Shown: in pieces, positions 62,001 through 64,000 of the stretch
Layout: the number at the start of each line of letters is the position of its first letter
Position numbering within the stretch: position 1 is the first letter of the stretch
Source: Enchytraeus crypticus
Taxonomy: Eukaryota; Annelida; Clitellata; Enchytraeida; Enchytraeidae
Reading direction: 5' to 3'
Assembly: GCA_905160935.1 (NCBI GenBank)
Contig: CAJHZI010000277.1
Coordinates: 995,001 to 1,059,000 of the forward strand
Length of the DNA: 64,000 nucleotides
Translations under genes and position numbers: made by a program
Notes under the pieces: generated by a model
Seen by the model: only the letters and a program-made list of their open reading frames with translations
Databases searched by the model: none
Told to the model about the DNA's origin: nothing

Positions 62001-62095
62001 CATAATATTTGTGATTGACTGAAAGTAATGAAATATCACAGAATTAAAGTGGCGCAGATCAGAGTAATGTAAATAACATGATACGCCTCTGAGGC

Positions 62096-62830
62096 AGCAG
62101 TATAAAAGGCGAGTGATCAGGGTTTCAGTCACACTTGCCATCAGTCCACTGCGACGGTAACAAGGGACCGCAAGGCTCTCTTACGCCTTGAGGCGGTAGA
62201 CAAGGGCTGACCACGGTCAGTCCCGGCTCTGCCTGACCGTCGACCTCGAGACGTTCTCGTCTGAGATTGGTGGTACGATCTTCGCCTCGTTACATGGGGA
62301 AAATTGGCAGGCTGTCGGGTTATGTGTTTTCCGGTGCCTGAAGAGTGGGGTGTTTAGAGTGCTCTAGGTGCGCGGCGTTCGGGGCGCCATGTGGCCTGGG
62401 ACAACCGGGGTGCCTGGGGAAACCCAGGGTGCCTGAAGTGGGATGTCCTGGGCGGGGGAACCCGGGGCATGGGGTGCCACAGGCATTGGGTGTCCGGGGC
62501 ATGGGGTGACCGGGGCATGTTGTGCCCGGGGCGTGGGGTTCCCGGGGCATGGAGTGACCTGGGCATAGAGTGACCGGGGTAAGGGTTGACCGGGGCATGG
62601 GATGCCCGGGGCGTGGAGTGACCGGGTCATGGGATGCCCGGGGCGTGGAGTGACCGGGGCAAGGGATGATCGGGGCAAGGGGTGACCGGGGCATGGGGTG
62701 ATCGAGGCATGAGGTGATCACAGCCTGGGGTGCCTGGGACATGTGGTGCCAGAGGCCTGGAGTGTCCGGGGCATTTGGTACCCGGTTTGTGGGTGCCCGG
62801 TGCCCGATGCTATTTTTGTACGGTGTGACT
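62096..62830 (+). repeat. GC-minisatellite element with a TATA-type leader
   Basis: 62101 TATAAAAG, then about 26 bp on TTTCAGTC (an initiator-like match), a GC-rich leader to 62340, and about 25 copies of a 16-bp unit near CCGGGGCATGGGGTGA (62430-62760). The 62255-62300 segment recurs inverted at 59055-59100. Proline-rich frames across the array are artefacts. Confidence 0.7.
62101..62130 (+). promoter_or_regulatory. Candidate TATA/initiator core promoter
   Basis: TATAAAAG at 62101-62108 and TTTCAGTC at 62123-62130, with the initiator A at 62127, 26 bp from the first T. The spacing suits a pol II core promoter, but no downstream gene is seen. It may belong to the repeat element. Confidence 0.35.
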
Positions 62831-64000
62831 GATTTATCTTCGTAGCGTATGCTGAGAAATTCTGATAGCCATGATATAGTTTAGTCGCTTTTAAAATGCT
62901 TTCAACAGATGTCAGGAGAATGCAAAATCTTAACAAGAACGTAAGAGTACAGGATAGTATTTGTCAGAAATACATGTAAGTCAAATTTAATGGTTTCATA
63001 TTCGAACCAGTAATAACTTATGATATGATCTACTTTCATTTCTTTGTCACTACCGAAATCAAGAGTGGACATTTCATCGAGTTGTTAGAGATAATAGGAT
63101 AGTCTGAGGATAATACTAAGAAATTACACTGTGATAGGCCTATACATTTTCAAATACTATGCAGACTGCATTATAGTTTGTTAAGACCTAATGATAAAAA
63201 TTGCTTTCTGATCGAAGATTTGCTCTTTAGTGAACGTGAATAAGGACATTTGGCAATTAGCTCCGGTATGCCTACTTGAAAATTAAATTAAGACTGTTTA
63301 TTAAAACCCCAGTAAATTTTAATACAGCACAAATCAAGATATCGTTAATTTGAATTTCACGAGCATTGTGAAGCAACTTCAACTGTCCTTGCTAGAGTTT
63401 GAGTCAATTTGATTAGGTCTAGTGCAAGGCTAACATTAAGCTTATTTAGAGTTAACTAGTTCGGCCTTTAAGTAGCATAAACTTAGCATCATGTCAGCAA
63501 ATTTTGCTATTAACTATTAAGACAAAAGGTTCATTCATGAACCATGATGCAATAATTATGAGCAATTACACTGTAACAGGATTAGCTCTTTGAAATAAAG
63601 ACTGATGCCATAGGCGCGTATCTAGTGCTTATATAATTTTTATGATTTTATAATTTTCAAGAACGATTACTGTTTAGTATTTTTAGCGATAGTTTTTTCA
63701 TGAATAGATGGTATAAGCGAGCAATCTTTTGTCACTAAAAAAACTTGAGCGCATAAAGCTTAGTAGGCCTATTCGTGAGCTAAAACGAGAACTACTTATC
63801 GCCTTTAGAGCTCGGAAATTAGAAATTTAATGAAAGATAAGCCTGTAAGCACGGATCCCACTATTTACAGAAACTATTAAATATATATTTTATAGATCGT
63901 TTTTAATTGGCTCATCTTAGTCAGAGAGCAGTATTTTGAGAGCTGATGATTGCATTAATGCGATCTTCAAGCTTAGCCCTTGCAACAACGTTGTGCTTGT

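Larger units (their letters stand above)
61092..64000. other. Upstream of the NtA-EGF gene, repeats only
   Basis: No coding exon recognised. Includes SINE-B (61578), a family D end (61925), and the GC minisatellite element (62096). 62850-64000 is AT-rich with nothing recognised. Confidence 0.6.

Noticed and set aside
62320..62742. Proline-rich frame of 140 codons (collagen-like look)
   Set aside because: Arises from the 16-bp GC minisatellite, which is open in more than one frame and shows no splice or start context.

Overview
This is a window of animal nuclear DNA, about two-thirds A+T, with intron-rich genes, GT-AG splice sites, several SINE and LINE families and long microsatellites. Nothing in it is bacterial. 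The gene content (histidine decarboxylase, a fused ATIC, an agrin-type NtA domain joined to EGF repeats, a MULE-type gene with a SWIM finger) fits an invertebrate metazoan, probably aquatic, but the sequence does not fix the phylum. All gene models were built by hand from splice sites, reading phase and family motifs, because only single exons appear as open frames.

Four genes can be supported. (1) 1-13906, minus: a histidine decarboxylase (HDC) gene whose 3' end runs off the left edge. Ten exons were recognised. The first coding exon and two internal exons were not. (2) 24451-37051, plus: a complete 18-exon ATIC (PURH) gene predicting 593 aa, against 592 in human. A dead copy of exon 5 lies in intron 5, and a LINE sits in intron 12. 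(3) 41038-45518, plus: a five-exon MULE-transposase-like gene of 768 aa with an N-terminal WRKY/GCM1-like Cys/His region, a DDE-type core and a SWIM finger. (4) 50301-61091, minus: a secreted protein with a signal peptide, an agrin-type NtA domain, five EGF repeats each on its own exon, and a short Cys-containing tail. Its EGF array looks like that of WIF1, but the N-terminal module is NtA-like instead of WIF. This is the most unusual gene here.

The rest is repeats: a tRNA-derived SINE (SINE-A, about 13 copies), a second tRNA-like SINE (SINE-B, 5 copies), a 5S-rRNA-derived SINE (4 copies), a family ending in (GATGAT)n (SINE-C), a family ending in (GA)n (family D), 3' pieces of two CR1/L2-like LINEs, a 921-bp hAT-like element with an 8-bp target duplication, a 744-bp DD37D mariner relic inside a TA array, and a GC-rich minisatellite element present in two orientations. 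Several insertions touch splice sites: ATIC exons 8 and 12, HDC exons at 7257 and 10125, and exon 3 of the MULE-like gene.

ATIC carries out the last two steps of purine synthesis and HDC makes histamine. The four genes share no pathway and look like ordinary neighbours. No tRNA, full rRNA, CRISPR or operon-like structure was seen.
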